DNA from: Nitrospirota bacterium
GTDB lineage: Bacteria > Nitrospirota > Thermodesulfovibrionia > Thermodesulfovibrionales > UBA6898
Reading direction: 5' to 3'
Assembly (NCBI GenBank): GCA_016215155.1
Contig: JACRLQ010000054.1
Coordinates: 52,013-116,012, forward strand
DNA length: 64,000 bases
Shown: positions 1 through 8,098 of the stretch, piece by piece
How the letters are laid out: every line of letters begins with the position of its first letter
Position numbering within the stretch: the stretch's first letter is position 1
Made by a program: the position numbers and the translations under genes
The notes under the pieces: model-generated
Databases searched by the model: none
Told to the model about the DNA's origin: nothing
Seen by the model: only the letters and a program-made list of their open reading frames with translations

Positions 1-340
1 AGTCCTCGTCCTTTAGATAGAGCGACTTCCGGAGGCCTTTCGGGAGCTGTTTTACGAAACAGAAGATGCAGTTGTTTTTACAGGTCTTGACCCTGAAGGG
101 TTTTACCGATATGCCGAGGTCCGTGCCCCCGGCCTCAGGGACGGTCACCGTATGCCTCCGGCCTGAACGGTAGAACTCCAGTTCGATCCTGTCTGCGTCC
201 CTGTGGAACATCAGGTCGATAGCGTCATGGAGTCTATGCCCATTGACCGATACAAGGAGATCTCCGGTTTGAAGTCCGGCCATCGCGGCGGGGCTTTCCT
301 CTATTACCGACTCTATTTCTATTAAATGTTTAGGAGGCAT
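1..340 (-). CDS. DUF512-type radical SAM protein, N-terminal part (cut by window edge)
   Basis: Only the first 113 residues are in the window; the gene continues past base 1. Residues 1-65 look like a PDZ domain (ESPAAMAGLQTGDLLVSVNG), followed by a CX3CX2C cluster at Cys87, Cys91 and Cys94 (KTCKNNCIFCFVKQLP). A PDZ segment leading straight into a cysteine triad is typical of DUF512 proteins, a radical SAM-like Fe-S family of unknown reaction. The ATG is read from 340 and lies inside the last codons of pgsA (11-bp overlap), suggesting translational coupling as last gene of the minus-strand operon. The specific function is unknown. Confidence 0.8.
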   Translation of the reverse strand, partial: MPPKHLIEIESVIEESPAAMAGLQTGDLLVSVNGHRLHDAIDLMFHRDADRIELEFYRSGRRHTVTVPEAGGTDLGISVKPFRVKTCKNNCIFCFVKQLPKGLRKSLYLKDED

Positions 341-869
341 TGAACGGCTTTAGTCCTTTGTATATATACTGGAGGCCCGATACCGCGGTAAGCCCGGCGG
401 TGAGCACGAAGAATATGTCATGCACCTGGGGAAGCGCCGGAAATGTGATCTCGAGCAGCACATAAGCCAGAAGAAGAAGCTGGGACGCGATTGCGGCCTT
501 GCCAAGGACTACGGTTTCGATCTTTGAACGGTGGTAAAGAAGTGAAAGAAGGACCCACCCGATCACTACGATCAGGTCCCTGCTTATTACCACAATGGCC
601 AGCCACTTGGGGATCCAGTCGTAAACCGCAAAGAGCACGAACGAGGTGATGAGGAGGCTCTTGTCCGCGAGGGGGTCCAGGAATGTCCCCAGTTCCGTCT
701 TCTGATTTGTCAGTCTTGCCGAAAGCCCGTCGAGCATGTCACTGGCCATGGCAGTGATAAAAAGATAAAGGGCGTATCTGTACCGGCCGTAAATAATCGT
801 GGTCACAAAAAGAGGTATTATCACAATCCGTGCGATAGTGAGCGAATTTGGAATGTTAAGCACTCTCAT
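330..869 (-). CDS. pgsA: CDP-diacylglycerol-glycerol-3-phosphate 3-phosphatidyltransferase
   Basis: This membrane enzyme makes phosphatidylglycerol phosphate from CDP-diacylglycerol and glycerol 3-phosphate, the first committed step to phosphatidylglycerol and cardiolipin. The CDP-alcohol phosphatidyltransferase signature DGx2ARx8Gx3Dx3D is complete: Asp47-Gly48, Ala51-Arg52, Gly61, Asp65, Asp69, with the extra upstream Asp44. Several hydrophobic segments surround it, and 179 residues is normal for PgsA. A G-rich Shine-Dalgarno-like stretch precedes the ATG. It follows the TPR gene and overlaps the DUF512 gene. Other CDP-alcohol transferases such as PssA are possible, but length and motif spacing fit PgsA best. 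Confidence 0.9.
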   Translation of the reverse strand: MRVLNIPNSLTIARIVIIPLFVTTIIYGRYRYALYLFITAMASDMLDGLSARLTNQKTELGTFLDPLADKSLLITSFVLFAVYDWIPKWLAIVVISRDLIVVIGWVLLSLLYHRSKIETVVLGKAAIASQLLLLAYVLLEITFPALPQVHDIFFVLTAGLTAVSGLQYIYKGLKPFNAS

Positions 870-895
870 AATAATTATCCCGTCCCCCGGACCGC

Positions 896-1981
896 TCAGG
901 GGATGTTAAAAGGTGGTCCGGAAAATTGAAGCCGCAGTCCGAGTTTTTTGTAACAAAGGCCCTCATTTTTGCCTTCCGCGGCAGCCTTCATCATACGGGC
1001 GTGGCATTTTTCGACCATAAAGCCGTAATGGACCGCGTCCGACAATGCTTTTTCTATGGTCTTCGCGGCCGACTTTGACCTTCCCTTGAGCATGCCGACT
1101 TCGGCCATTCCAAGCCGGGCGTATATAAGACCTCGGGGGTCCTTTGTCTGTCTGAAGAGGCCCTCGGCCTTTCTGAACTGATCGACCGCCTCGTCATATC
1201 TCCCAAGCATTTTATATGTGGAGCCGATGCTCCAAACCGTATAGGCGTAGCTTACCCTGTCTCCGATCCTGTTATATATTGCCGAGGCGCGCCCGAAATC
1301 GGCGAGGGCCTTTTTGTAATCTCCGAGCATCCTCCAGGCGTTCCCTCTTCCGCAGTAGGAATAGGCCCTCCCGAAGCTGTCTCTGAGCCCGGTAAAGAGG
1401 GTGTTCGCCGCCTTGTAGTATTCAAGGGACTCCCTGAAATTCCCCGCGATACGGTTGGTCCCCCCAAGTCCGCAGAGACAGTAGCCCGCCGAAGGCCTGG
1501 ACCCCAGTTTCTTGAATAGTTCGAGGGCCTCTTTATAGGTCCTGATCGCGCCCTGTATATCGCCTTTTATCCGCAGCGTGCCCGCGACCGCCCAGAGCGC
1601 AAACGCAGTGGCAGCCGCATCGTCGTGCCTGAGATAAAATTTAAGGGCCCTGCCGCAAGCCCTGAGCGCGTTTTTCCAGTCACCCTTGCCGCGGAAGGCA
1701 AGGCCGATATTGATGCCTGCGTCGGCCACTGAAACGGGGTCTTTCAGGCCCTTTGCGGTCACTATGGCGTCGCGATAGTGTTTCAGGGCATCGTCGAAGT
1801 TCCCGGTCATCCTCGCCACGTCGCCGATCGCAAGCTGACAATCGAGGACGCCCCTGAGGTCGTCCTTGGAGATAAAGCCGACAAGGGCCTTCTCGAAGAG
1901 TTCCCTGGCTTTACCATACTGGCTTTTTTGTCTCAGGCCCTCCGCTTTTTTAAATATCCTATGCATTTCCGAGCACCGCAT
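896..1981 (-). CDS. TPR-repeat protein
   Basis: A 361-residue soluble protein made almost wholly of tetratricopeptide repeats of about 40 residues (for example GDYKKALADFGRASAIYNRI and GRYDEAVDQFRKAEGLFRQT), about eight in total. Such arrays form a superhelical binding scaffold; the partner is unknown. There is no signal peptide or membrane segment. The start overlaps the end of rpe: the ATG read from 1981 gives a 23-bp overlap, and a second in-frame ATG at 1966 gives 8 bp; the sequence does not decide. It sits between rpe and pgsA in one overlapping operon. The repeat spacing resembles TPR_12 (kinesin light chain-like) units. Confidence 0.8.
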   Translation of the reverse strand: MRCSEMHRIFKKAEGLRQKSQYGKARELFEKALVGFISKDDLRGVLDCQLAIGDVARMTGNFDDALKHYRDAIVTAKGLKDPVSVADAGINIGLAFRGKGDWKNALRACGRALKFYLRHDDAAATAFALWAVAGTLRIKGDIQGAIRTYKEALELFKKLGSRPSAGYCLCGLGGTNRIAGNFRESLEYYKAANTLFTGLRDSFGRAYSYCGRGNAWRMLGDYKKALADFGRASAIYNRIGDRVSYAYTVWSIGSTYKMLGRYDEAVDQFRKAEGLFRQTKDPRGLIYARLGMAEVGMLKGRSKSAAKTIEKALSDAVHYGFMVEKCHARMMKAAAEGKNEGLCYKKLGLRLQFSGPPFNIP

Positions 1982-2624
1982 TTACTTTTTTCATCGTCGC
2001 GTTATAATCCCCTGACCTGAAAAACGCGGAGCCCATCACAAGGATGTCGGCGCCTGCATCGGCGACCTCTTTTGCGTTTGCCGGGTTGATTCCTCCGTCA
2101 ACCTCTACGGCCACGGAGTGCCCGCCGTCCGAGATCATCTTCCTGAGCTGCCTTAATTTTCCGAGCGTCCCCGGTATGAACTCCTGTCCCCCAAACCCGG
2201 GGTTGACGGACATGATCAATACCATGTCGGCATCATGAAGTATCTCCGAAAGACTCGTGACGGGCGTCGCCGGGTTTATAGACACGCCTGCCGTGACCCC
2301 GGCCTCCCTGATGACCTGAATGGACCGGTGCAGATGGACCGCGGCCTCAAGGTGGACCGTGAGCATGTCCGAGCCTGCCGATATGAAATCCCGGAGATAC
2401 CGGTCGTGGTCGTCTATCATGAGATGGACGTCCAGAGGCAGCTTCGTCACCTTCTTTATTGATTCTACGACAGCCGGGCCTATGTTAATATTGGGCACAA
2501 AATGGCCGTCCATGACATCGATATGAAGCATGTGCGCGCCGGCGTCCTCAGCGGCCTTTATCTCGTCCGCGAGCCTGACAAAGTCCGCCGAGAGAATCGA
2601 GGGGGATATCTTAATCATCGGCAT
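1959..2624 (-). CDS. rpe: Ribulose-phosphate 3-epimerase
   Basis: Interconverts D-ribulose 5-phosphate and D-xylulose 5-phosphate in the pentose phosphate pathway. The protein is a 221-residue TIM barrel with the family's metal and catalytic residues: His34 and Asp36 in MLHIDVMDGHF, His67 in DVHLM, and Asp176 in VEVDGGIN. The NPGFGGQ phosphate-binding loop is present. It starts 14 bp inside the end of the PASTA gene and ends inside the TPR gene start, so it is part of a tightly coupled run downstream of rsmB. That rsmB-PASTA-rpe grouping recalls the stp/prkC/rsgA/rpe neighbourhood of other bacteria, but no kinase is visible here. Confidence 0.95.
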   Translation of the reverse strand: MPMIKISPSILSADFVRLADEIKAAEDAGAHMLHIDVMDGHFVPNINIGPAVVESIKKVTKLPLDVHLMIDDHDRYLRDFISAGSDMLTVHLEAAVHLHRSIQVIREAGVTAGVSINPATPVTSLSEILHDADMVLIMSVNPGFGGQEFIPGTLGKLRQLRKMISDGGHSVAVEVDGGINPANAKEVADAGADILVMGSAFFRSGDYNATMKKVNAVLGNA

Positions 2625-3321
2625 TACCTTCTTTCATTTCAAAATAGATCGTCTCTCCGCCCTGGACCCGCGTGCCGGCCCTGGGTTTCTGGGCCGATAC
2701 GACGCCACCCTGTCCTTTTGTCTCGACCGTAAGCCCCATTTTTTTTGCAAGCTCCCTTGCGTCCTCAAGCGGCTTGTTTGTGAAATCAGGGCAGAAATAA
2801 CTTAACTCATGAGGCCCGGCACTTACAAGCACAGAGATGGCGTCGGTTATTTTCTCGTCGGGCTCCGGCCGTTGGGCGACGATCCTGCCTTTTTCGATTG
2901 TATCGGAGTGGACCGCAAGTTTGCGGCCGATACGGAGGCCTTTTTGTATCAGGACGGCGTCCGCGTCGGGCACGGTCTCATTTACCAGGAGGGGGATGGA
3001 AAAGAACCTTGGGCCCTTGCTTACCACCACCTTGATCACCCTTTTTTCCTTCACCTTGTTGCCTGACGGCACGTCCTGCCTTATTATTCTGCCCGACTGG
3101 ACCACAGGGTCATTGTCTTCCCCTTCGATCTTGAGGTAAAGTCCCGCCTTTGTGAGCTCCTCGTTCGCCTCAAAGAGCGTCAAACCTTCGAGTTTAGGCA
3201 CTTCCACCGTGCGGCTGAAGCTGAGGATATTGAAGGTGATATACCCGAACGTCAGCCCCAGCGCAACGAAGGCCGCGACGATAAGCGGGATCCGTATGAA
3301 TTTATTCAATCTTTCCTGCAC
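2611..3321 (-). CDS. Membrane-anchored PASTA-domain protein
   Basis: A 236-residue protein with one N-terminal transmembrane helix (about residues 9-33) and three PASTA repeats in the exported part, beginning near VEVPKLEGLTLFEANEEL, FFSIPLLVNETVPDADAVL and SYFCPDFTNKPLEDARELA. PASTA domains occur at the ends of PBP2x-type transpeptidases and Ser/Thr kinases, where some bind muropeptide or beta-lactam. Here no kinase or transpeptidase domain is attached. It overlaps rsmB by 16 bp upstream and rpe by 14 bp downstream. A cell-wall sensing or binding role is an inference. Confidence 0.85.
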   Translation of the reverse strand: MQERLNKFIRIPLIVAAFVALGLTFGYITFNILSFSRTVEVPKLEGLTLFEANEELTKAGLYLKIEGEDNDPVVQSGRIIRQDVPSGNKVKEKRVIKVVVSKGPRFFSIPLLVNETVPDADAVLIQKGLRIGRKLAVHSDTIEKGRIVAQRPEPDEKITDAISVLVSAGPHELSYFCPDFTNKPLEDARELAKKMGLTVETKGQGGVVSAQKPRAGTRVQGGETIYFEMKEGNADD

Positions 3322-4628
3322 AGCACCGCGCCAAAAAATCCGTCCATATTATATCTGTGAGGGAATGTCATAAAAAGTCCATCTTTGACAAATATCCCTG
3401 GGACTGATGGTCCAGCATCTATAATACCGAAATCCCCGTTGGTCTTCAAGAAGCCTTTTATGACCTCTTCCCCTTCCTCCGGCTCGATGGAACATACCGA
3501 ATAAACTATCGTCCCTCCCTTTTTTACAAGCACTGAGACGGCCCGAAGAAGTTGTAATTGGGCTTGTCCAAATTCGGCAAGGTCCTGCCCCCTGTGCCTG
3601 TACTTCACATCGGGGTTTCTCCTTATGACCCCGGTCGCGGAACACGGGGCATCCAGCAGGACCCTGTCGAACGTGCCGTGTCCTCTCAATTCCGTAACGT
3701 CGGCCCTGATAATTCCGACTGATTTCATCCCGAGCCTGTTTACGTTTTCACGGAGTCTTTCCAGCCGGCCAGCGTCCCTTTCGACGGCGATGATCTCCCC
3801 GTTATCTCCGATCAGCTGGGCGATATGGGTCGTCTTGCCTCCCGGCGCGGCGCAGGCATCGAGTATCCTCTGTCCGGGCAGGGGATTAAGCAGGTGAGTG
3901 ACAAGCTGGGAGGCCTCATCCTGGACGATAAAAAGGCCCCCGGCAAAGGAAAGGTCATTGTGGGTAACGTTGTCTCTGACCAGTATGCCTTCAGGGGCAT
4001 ACGCCGAGGGGTCCGCGCTGATGCCTTTTTCGGTCAACGTCCCGATCAGAAGTCCACGAGTTGTCCGTAGGGTATTGGCCCTTAAAGTAAGGGGCGGTTT
4101 TTGATTGTTTGCCGCGGCGAGCTCCCGGGTCTGGGCCTCTCCGAAACGCTTTATCCAGCGTTTGGCCATCCACGCCGGATGTGAAGTGTTGACGGCTATA
4201 TCAGTGACCGGATCGTCGAACTTAAGCGGCAGTTTGAAGGTTTCCTGCTGTCTTATGAGGTTTCTGAGGACCGCGTTGACTACCGCTGGAACGCCTGGTT
4301 TTGCGTCTCCTGTATATTCTTTTTCCATCTCTACCGATTCGTTGACAACCGCCCAATGGGGCACCCTCATGAATAAAAGCTGGTATACGGCGGTCCTCAG
4401 ATTGTTTCTGGTCATATCAGGGAGTTTCCGGGGGTTTTTCAAAAACCTCTCAAGTATCCAGTCGAGGGTGTCTCTGTGCCTGAGCACCCCGTAAACGATT
4501 TCCATCATGAACGCCCTGTCCCTCCTGTCAAGGAACGTGCCGTACGATTCTATGGATTCCTTCGGTCTTGCGTTTTCCAGGAATATGGACGAGAGGGCCT
4601 TTACGGCATAAAAACGTGTGCCCGGCAT
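3306..4628 (-). CDS. rsmB: 16S rRNA (cytosine(967)-C(5))-methyltransferase
   Basis: Methylates C967 of 16S rRNA using S-adenosylmethionine. Residues 1-140 form the NusB-like RNA-binding domain; the Rossmann methyltransferase follows, with SAM motif DACAAPGGKT at 257-266. The two family cysteines are present: Cys329 in LLDAPCSATG and the catalytic nucleophile Cys379 in VYSVCSIEPEEGE. At 440 residues it is full length. It is the first gene of the minus-strand operon and diverges from def across about 195 bp. The NusB domain separates RsmB from RsmF-type enzymes. Confidence 0.93.
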   Translation of the reverse strand: MPGTRFYAVKALSSIFLENARPKESIESYGTFLDRRDRAFMMEIVYGVLRHRDTLDWILERFLKNPRKLPDMTRNNLRTAVYQLLFMRVPHWAVVNESVEMEKEYTGDAKPGVPAVVNAVLRNLIRQQETFKLPLKFDDPVTDIAVNTSHPAWMAKRWIKRFGEAQTRELAAANNQKPPLTLRANTLRTTRGLLIGTLTEKGISADPSAYAPEGILVRDNVTHNDLSFAGGLFIVQDEASQLVTHLLNPLPGQRILDACAAPGGKTTHIAQLIGDNGEIIAVERDAGRLERLRENVNRLGMKSVGIIRADVTELRGHGTFDRVLLDAPCSATGVIRRNPDVKYRHRGQDLAEFGQAQLQLLRAVSVLVKKGGTIVYSVCSIEPEEGEEVIKGFLKTNGDFGIIDAGPSVPGIFVKDGLFMTFPHRYNMDGFFGAVLCRKD

Positions 4629-4789
4629 AAATTTATCCTGATTGTCTTTCCTGTATATAGGAGATTTGTTGGGATGGACAGCCGCTTAATATGAGCTCCA
4701 TGCAGTCCATGCAATGTTATTAATGATGACATCGCCGCCCATAAAATGCAACCTGACCCGCCGGCCGGTATCGCGCCGGCGCTGCCGTA

Positions 4790-4819
4790 TTAATTTAATT
4801 GCCCTGAATGGTTTATAAT
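4790..4819 (+). promoter_or_regulatory. Candidate sigma70-like promoter touching the def start codon
   Basis: TTAATT at 4790-4795 and a perfect TATAAT at 4814-4819 are separated by 18 bp. The def ATG is at 4825, only 5 bp beyond the -10 box, so transcription from this promoter would start at or next to the ATG. No Shine-Dalgarno sequence is visible before this ATG. Confidence 0.5.
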
Positions 4820-4824
4820 TTAAT

Positions 4825-5328
4825 ATGGCCGTACTGGATATAAAGAAATACCCCGAGAAGGTCCTCAAGCAGAAGGCGTCGCCCGTCAGGGACCTTGACG
4901 ATCTGGTCCTGAAGCTGATCGATGATATGATCGAGACCATGTACAACGCTCCGGGGGTAGGTCTTGCCGCGCCCCAGGTGGGGGTCTCGCAGAGGCTGGC
5001 GGTTATCGACATAAGCTCCAGAGAGGCCGAGGTCCCGCTTATCGTGCTGATAAATCCGGTCGTCCTTGAGCGGGAGGGGGAAATAGAGTTTGAGGAGGGC
5101 TGCCTGAGCATTCCCGATTATACCGCAAAGGTAAAACGCGCCGAAAACCTCCTTGTCCGCACATCAGACAGGGAAGGCAGGACGGTCGAAATCGAGGCCG
5201 GCGGGCTCCTTTCGATAGCCATCCAGCATGAAATCGACCACCTCGACGGGGTCCTCTTTATAGACAGGATCAGTCCTATAAGGCGGGAGTTTTTCAAGAA
5301 AAGATACAGGAAGAAACAGGCGTCCTGA
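4825..5328 (+). CDS. def: Peptide deformylase
   Basis: Removes the formyl group from the N-terminal methionine of nascent proteins; a metal-dependent cytosolic hydrolase. All three family motifs are seen: GVGLAAPQ at residues 44-51, EGCLS at 91-95 with metal ligand Cys93, and QHEIDHLDG with ligands His135 and His139 and catalytic Glu136. The length of 167 residues is normal. The MAVLDIKKYP start is typical of the family, although no ribosome-binding site precedes it and a TATAAT box lies 5 bp upstream. It is followed 13 bp later by fmt, the enzyme that adds the formyl group to initiator tRNA. Confidence 0.96.
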   Translation: MAVLDIKKYPEKVLKQKASPVRDLDDLVLKLIDDMIETMYNAPGVGLAAPQVGVSQRLAVIDISSREAEVPLIVLINPVVLEREGEIEFEEGCLSIPDYTAKVKRAENLLVRTSDREGRTVEIEAGGLLSIAIQHEIDHLDGVLFIDRISPIRREFFKKRYRKKQAS

Positions 5329-5341
5329 CAGCGGTAGCCAG

Positions 5342-6271
5342 ATGCGGATAATTTTTTTCGGGACCCCTCAATTCGCCGTGCCCTCGCTTAAGGCCTTGCG
5401 TGATGCCGGCCATGATGTCCGCGCCGTTGTCACCCGGCCGGACAGGGTCAAGGGCAGAGGCCACGTTATGTCCGCCCCTCCGGTCAAGGAGTTCGCCCTG
5501 TCACGGGGACTGTCGGTTATGCAGCCGGCGTCAGTGAGGACGCCATCTTTTTACGATGACCTCGCCGCCCTCAGCCCCGAGGTAATCGCGGTCGTCGCAT
5601 ATGGAAAGATCATACCTCCCGATATACTGCGTCTTCCCCCGATGGGCTGTGTCAATGTGCATGGGTCACTTCTGCCCCGCTACAGAGGCGCCGCTCCGAT
5701 ACAGTGGGCGGTCATAAACGGTGACGAAAAGACAGGGATAACGACAATGCTGATGGACGCAGGACTCGATACGGGGGACATACTCCTTCAGGAAGAAACG
5801 GCGATACGCGATGAGGACACGGCGGAGTCTCTCGGACTGCGCCTTTCCGGAATCGGCGCGGCCCTTCTTGTAAAGACACTCGAGGGGCTCAGGGACCATA
5901 CCATCTCCCCCGTCCCGCAGGAAGGTGAACCAAGCTTCTGCCCGCCGCTTAAAAAGGATGACGGCAGGATCGACTGGGGCCGTCCTTCCCGCCGGATATT
6001 TAATCTCGTTCGCGGCGCTTATCCATGGCCCGGGGCGTATGCCTCGATAAAGGGCGAGAGGCTTACGGTGCTCAGGTCGGCGGTCATAGATGAAACCAGC
6101 CCGGCGGACGCCGGCAGGATATCCCGGATATCGGGAGGGGGCATTCACGTCGGAACAGGGCAGGGGACCCTGTCGCTTCTTGAGGTCAGACCTGAAGGGA
6201 AGAAGGCGATGCCCGCGGCCGCTTTTTCAAACGGACGCCGTCTGAAGGAGGGCATGTATTTCGATGTTTAA
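5342..6271 (+). CDS. fmt: Methionyl-tRNA formyltransferase
   Basis: Transfers a formyl group from 10-formyltetrahydrofolate to Met-tRNAfMet for translation initiation. The N-terminal formyltransferase domain carries the signature NVHGSLLPRYRGAAPIQWA (from Asn105), with catalytic Asn105, His107 and Asp143 in GLDTGD. The C-terminal OB-like tRNA-binding domain follows from about residue 205. Length is 309 residues, as usual. It lies between def and the DUF116 gene, whose start it overlaps by 8 bp, forming a def-fmt-DUF116 operon. Confidence 0.96.
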   Translation: MRIIFFGTPQFAVPSLKALRDAGHDVRAVVTRPDRVKGRGHVMSAPPVKEFALSRGLSVMQPASVRTPSFYDDLAALSPEVIAVVAYGKIIPPDILRLPPMGCVNVHGSLLPRYRGAAPIQWAVINGDEKTGITTMLMDAGLDTGDILLQEETAIRDEDTAESLGLRLSGIGAALLVKTLEGLRDHTISPVPQEGEPSFCPPLKKDDGRIDWGRPSRRIFNLVRGAYPWPGAYASIKGERLTVLRSAVIDETSPADAGRISRISGGGIHVGTGQGTLSLLEVRPEGKKAMPAAAFSNGRRLKEGMYFDV

Positions 6272-6788
6272 TGATTTTCTGCGCGGGGCGGCGCTTAAGC
6301 TCCTTTATCCTATGCTTATGCTTGTAAGCGCTTTTATGAAGGACAGGAAAGAACCCTTCCAGAGGATGATTATAAATATCAGCAACGCCCTGGTAAGGAA
6401 AAGGAAATACGGGGTGAGGAAGATCCTGCTCCTGCTGCCGCACTGTCTTCAGATAGACGACTGCCAGATCAGACTCACCCATAATATCCATAACTGCAAG
6501 CGCTGCGGCAGATGCGGGATAAAAGACCTGATCGGCATTGCGGAGGAATATAAACTCGACCTTTTCGTCGCTACGGGTGGGACCCTGGCCCGGAAGATCG
6601 TCAAGGAGGCAAGGCCCGGGGCGATCATAGCGGTAGCCTGCGAGCGGGACCTCTCAAGCGGGCTCGTTGATACCTACCCGATGCCGGTCCTGGGCATCCC
6701 GAATGAGAGGCCTTTCGGGCCGTGCGTCAATACCCGCGTTGACCTCGAAAAGGTGAAAGAGGCGATAGGGTTTTTCGCCGGGGTGTGA
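6264..6788 (+). CDS. DUF116 family protein
   Basis: A 174-residue protein of the DUF116 family, function not established. A hydrophobic N-terminal stretch (LKLLYPMLMLVSAF) is followed by a cysteine-rich segment, PHCLQIDDCQ and NCKRCGRCGI, that could hold an Fe-S cluster or metal. The C-terminal half has ATGGTLARKIV and IAVACERDLSSGL, characteristic of the family. It is coupled to fmt by an 8-bp overlap; def, fmt and DUF116 are also found together in other anaerobes, which suggests but does not prove a link to translation initiation. Confidence 0.85.
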   Translation: MFNDFLRGAALKLLYPMLMLVSAFMKDRKEPFQRMIINISNALVRKRKYGVRKILLLLPHCLQIDDCQIRLTHNIHNCKRCGRCGIKDLIGIAEEYKLDLFVATGGTLARKIVKEARPGAIIAVACERDLSSGLVDTYPMPVLGIPNERPFGPCVNTRVDLEKVKEAIGFFAGV

Positions 6789-6849
6789 CACGGGATTTAA
6801 CGGATTTTTCCTGACGCAGCCGGGTTTGTCGGGACTTGTCCTGTCAGTC

Positions 6850-6878
6850 TTGACAACGGCAAAACTTAATGTTATAAA
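6850..6878 (+). promoter_or_regulatory. Sigma70-like promoter of the cold-shock gene
   Basis: A consensus -35 box TTGACA at 6850-6855 and TATAAA at 6873-6878 are 17 bp apart, the optimal spacing. The predicted start is near 6885, giving a leader of about 53 nt that includes the small inverted repeat GCCTTTTTTAGGC just downstream of the -10 box. Confidence 0.7.
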
Positions 6879-6937
6879 ATGTTAGCCTTTTTTAGGCGAA
6901 TAGTTTGACTGAATGAGTAAAAGGAGGATTTGTAAGG

Positions 6938-7141
6938 ATGTCGATCGAAGGCACAATCAAGTGGTTTAACGAGAAGAAGGGGTTTGGTTTTATCCAGAGG
7001 GAGGGCGGACCGGATGTATTCGTGCATTTTTCGTCCATCGCCGGCGAAGGGTTCAAAACACTTGCCGAGGGAGAGAAAGTCACGTTCGATATCGAAGACG
7101 GAGCCAAGGGGCCGAAGGCCATTAACGTAAAGAAAATGTAA
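6938..7141 (+). CDS. Cold-shock domain protein
   Basis: A 67-residue single cold-shock (OB-fold) protein that binds single-stranded RNA or DNA. RNP1 (KGFGFIQ) and RNP2 (VFVHFS) are intact, and the N-terminal [15 protein letters not shown] is canonical. A strong ribosome-binding site (AAAGGAGG) precedes the ATG. It is monocistronic: a consensus promoter lies 60 bp upstream and a strong terminator 25 bp downstream. Whether it is cold-induced cannot be told from the sequence. Confidence 0.95.
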   Translation: MSIEGTIKWFNEKKGFGFIQREGGPDVFVHFSSIAGEGFKTLAEGEKVTFDIEDGAKGPKAINVKKM

Positions 7142-7166
7142 CCCGTTTGTATAGTCGCGATCCATG

Positions 7167-7200
7167 GGCCTGTCCTTAAATGGACAGGCCTTTTTTATTT
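7167..7200 (+). terminator. Rho-independent terminator after the cold-shock gene
   Basis: A perfect 9-bp stem, GGCCTGTCC at 7167-7175 and GGACAGGCC at 7182-7190, with a 6-nt loop, is followed directly by a T-rich run (7191-7200). Confidence 0.9.
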
Positions 7201-7255
7201 CGCGGGTCCCGGTCCGATTTGACAAACCCTATGCATTTTATTATGTTTATGGATT

Positions 7256-8098
7256 ATGAGGCTCCCAGCATGGATCCGCGGACAAAACCTTACCGGCTCT
7301 CATCAGACAAAAAATCTGATCAGAAGACACGGCCTTTCAACCGTGTGCGAAGAGGCCCGGTGCCCTAACCGGGGGAGGTGTTTTTCAAAGCCGACCGCGA
7401 CTTTCATGATACTTGGGAGGTCCTGCACCAGAAACTGCGGGTTCTGTTCAGTCGAGTCCCTGCCTCCCGGCCCTCCGGACCCCTATGAGCCGCAGAGGGT
7501 GGCCGATGCGGCGCGGGAGTTGGGGCTTAAGTATGTCGTTGTCACTTCAGTGACCCGCGACGACCTGCCCGACGGCGGGGCGGCGCATTTCGCTATGACC
7601 GTGAGGGCCCTCAGACAGAGGCTCCCTGATGCAAAAGTGGAGGTGCTTACCCCTGATTTTCTTGGCAGCTCCCCCGCGCTCCGTACAGTTCTTGAGTCAT
7701 CTCCCGATGTTTTCAACCATAACATGGAGACCGTCAGACGGCTCTATAAAACAGTGAGGCCCGGGGCGGACTACGACCGCTCTCTTATGCTGCTCCGGAG
7801 GGCAAAGCAAACGGCCCCCTCGATCACGACAAAGTCGGGTTTCATGCTGGGTCTTGGTGAGGCCCCCGAAGAAATATATGAGCTGATGGGTGATCTGAGG
7901 CTCTCAGGGTGCGATATCCTTACGATAGGCCAGTATCTTAGGCCAACCAGAAAAAACCTTCCTGTGGTAGAATATCCTGACCCCGGGGTATTTGAGGGGC
8001 TGAGGATAAAGGCCCTCGATATGGGGTTTATCCATGCGGCTTCAGGGCCGCTCGTCAGAAGCTCCATGAACGCGGAGGAGATGTACGGACATGTATGA
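7256..8098 (+). CDS. lipA: Lipoyl synthase
   Basis: Radical SAM enzyme that inserts two sulfurs into octanoyl groups on carrier proteins to form lipoyl cofactors. Both 4Fe-4S clusters are encoded: the auxiliary cluster CX4CX5C at Cys31, Cys36, Cys42 ([13 protein letters not shown]) and the radical SAM CX3CX2C at Cys57, Cys61, Cys64. The C-terminal serine ligand region VRSSMNAEE is present. The 280-residue length is slightly short because the N-terminal extension is brief (MRLPAWIRG). Its end overlaps the aminotransferase start by 8 bp. No lipB is in the window. Confidence 0.93.
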   Translation: MRLPAWIRGQNLTGSHQTKNLIRRHGLSTVCEEARCPNRGRCFSKPTATFMILGRSCTRNCGFCSVESLPPGPPDPYEPQRVADAARELGLKYVVVTSVTRDDLPDGGAAHFAMTVRALRQRLPDAKVEVLTPDFLGSSPALRTVLESSPDVFNHNMETVRRLYKTVRPGADYDRSLMLLRRAKQTAPSITTKSGFMLGLGEAPEEIYELMGDLRLSGCDILTIGQYLRPTRKNLPVVEYPDPGVFEGLRIKALDMGFIHAASGPLVRSSMNAEEMYGHV

